Shown: positions 23,629 to 24,610 of the stretch, piece after piece
How positions within the stretch are numbered: the first letter of the stretch is position 1
Layout of the letters: the number at the start of each line of letters is the position of its first letter
Origin: Onstottus_A sp036505875
Lineage (GTDB): Bacteria; Acidobacteriota; Blastocatellia; UBA7656
NCBI GenBank assembly: GCA_036505875.1
Contig: DASXSR010000253.1
Coordinates: 1 to 24,610, forward strand
Reading direction: 5' to 3'
DNA length: 24,610 nt
Made by a program: the position numbers and the translations under genes
Notes under the pieces: generated by a model
What the model saw: the letters and a program-made list of their open reading frames with translations, nothing else
The model's database searches: none
What the model was told of the DNA's origin: nothing

Positions 23629-24610
23629 TTACCGGGTCCATAATAACCACAACGATAGCAGCCTCCTGAGCGTAGGGGTCAGCCTGGCGCGATTATACTC
23701 ATCTGCAACGCGCTTGATGGCCTCAGCCTGTGTTGGATAAGGATGAATGATGTTGGCGATCTTCTTCAGACCGATGCCGCCCGCCATTGCTGTAGTGATT
23801 TCACTGATCATCTCGCCGGCGTGTCTGGCGACGATTGTCGCTCCCAGAATCCTGTCGGTGCCTTTCTTGATGTGAACCTTCAGAAACCCTTCTTCTTCGC
23901 TGTCGGTCAGCGCTCGGTCCACTTCGCTTAGAGGAATCACGAAAGTTTTCAACTGTATCCCTTTTTCCTCGCAATCCCTCCCGTGCATACCAACGTGGGC
24001 AATCTCAGGATCGGTGTAGGTGCACCACGGAATGATCGAGGCGCTGAATTTCTTGCGTCCGAGGAAGAGGGCATTCTGAATCACGATTCGCGCGGCGGCA
24101 TCGGCAGTGTGAGTAAATTTGCAGGGCAAGCAAACATCACCGGCGGCATAGATTCGAGGATTTGTTGTCTGCAAGTAGTCATTTACTAATACGCCGTTCT
24201 CATCATACTTCACGCGAACGGCTTCAAGGTTCAAGCCTTCAACGTTAGGCGAGCGTCCAACTCCGACCAGAATCTCATCCGCCGCGACGACGTCAGCTTT
24301 GCCGCCAGTTTCAAGATGAATCAGCTTCTCTTTTTCTGAGCTCACGACTCGAGTAACAGTTGTATTCAACCTTATGTCCATGCCGTCCCGAGCGAACCCG
24401 CGTGCGAGTATTGCGGCGGCATCGCGATCCTCGCGCTTGAGGAGTTGAGCGTTCCTCTCGACGATGGTTACGCGGCTACCTAATCGGCAAAACGCTTGCG
24501 CCAACTCACAACCCAGCGGGCCTCCGCCAATCACCAGGAGCCGGTTCGGACGCTCGGTGAGATTGAACACGGTCTCGCTAGTGAGATAGCTTGCTTCGCG
24601 CAAACCTTCG
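23629..24610 (-). CDS. MerA-like flavin/NAD(P)H disulfide oxidoreductase, partial (5' end outside window)
   Basis: The last roughly 326 residues of a pyridine-nucleotide disulfide reductase (mercuric reductase / dihydrolipoamide dehydrogenase group). Visible: NAD(P)-binding Rossmann GGGPLGCELAQAF, the GVGRSPN turn, the FAD-binding YAAGDV strand, and the C-terminal dimerisation domain ending in HPYPTQAEAIKR, where His-Pro supplies the active-site base of the partner subunit. HPYPTQAE is the MerA-like form rather than the HAHPT of lipoamide dehydrogenase. There is no C-terminal Cys pair as in true MerA; instead it ends with a Leu/Arg-rich tail (LRRLLSLWLLWTR). The redox CxxxxC motif would lie beyond the window, so the substrate cannot be set. 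The frame runs open to base 24610; a TTG at 24603 is not the true start. The 43-bp gap to the hydroxylase gene suggests an operon. Confidence 0.85.
   Translation of the reverse strand, partial: EGLREASYLTSETVFNLTERPNRLLVIGGGPLGCELAQAFCRLGSRVTIVERNAQLLKREDRDAAAILARGFARDGMDIRLNTTVTRVVSSEKEKLIHLETGGKADVVAADEILVGVGRSPNVEGLNLEAVRVKYDENGVLVNDYLQTTNPRIYAAGDVCLPCKFTHTADAAARIVIQNALFLGRKKFSASIIPWCTYTDPEIAHVGMHGRDCEEKGIQLKTFVIPLSEVDRALTDSEEEGFLKVHIKKGTDRILGATIVARHAGEMISEITTAMAGGIGLKKIANIIHPYPTQAEAIKRVADEYNRARLTPTLRRLLSLWLLWTR

Overview
The window looks like chromosomal DNA of a Gram-negative, probably environmental bacterium. My best guess is Acidobacteriota (Blastocatellia-like). The reasons are an outer-membrane receptor with a carboxypeptidase-regulatory-like N-terminus, a Uma2 protein, moderately high GC, long secreted proteins with beta domains, and many short intergenic repeats. 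This is inference; no rRNA or other phylogenetic marker is present.

Layout. 1-8.1 kb: a Uma2 nuclease-like gene (+), a TonB-dependent receptor-like barrel (-), a divergent secreted TPR protein (+), and a large M14 zinc carboxypeptidase (+). About 8.2-18.2 kb: a copper/silver efflux cluster, all on +. It holds a small secreted Cys-rich protein, a YtkA-like lipoprotein with a Met ladder, a CusA-type RND pump, a TolC-type channel, a CusB-type adaptor with a C-terminal cupredoxin-like domain, a cytochrome c / His-Met linker / beta-barrel fusion, and a truncated cytochrome-like reading frame. 18.2-22.5 kb: a His-rich CDF metal exporter, a tiny membrane protein, a single-domain EamA protein, two gene remnants, and a Cu(I)-type P1B ATPase with two N-terminal heavy-metal-binding modules. 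22.7-24.6 kb: on -, a sterol desaturase/fatty-acid hydroxylase family protein and a MerA-like flavin disulfide reductase cut by the window edge.

How they fit together: the P-type ATPase would move Cu(I) from cytoplasm to periplasm. The CusA/CusB/TolC-type complex would move it from periplasm to outside. The cupredoxin-like tail, the Met-rich lipoprotein and the His/Met-rich cytochrome-barrel fusion look like periplasmic or outer-membrane copper handling, perhaps coupled to redox. The CDF would add Zn/Co/Ni-type export. The copper specificity of the RND pump is supported by three methionines at the exact spacing of the E. coli CusA triad.

The most unusual material is in the efflux cluster. 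Its gaps carry at least three repeat families: GTGAT heptamers touching both the start and stop codons of the pump gene, a nested four-hairpin element with compensatory base changes, and a GGGCGGCC inverted repeat. A GTTCAG heptamer inverted repeat lies inside the adaptor gene and is translated as the linker to its cupredoxin-like domain. The cytochrome/linker/barrel fusion and the separate cytochrome N-terminal remnant just downstream look like two complementary parts of one ancestral cytochrome type.
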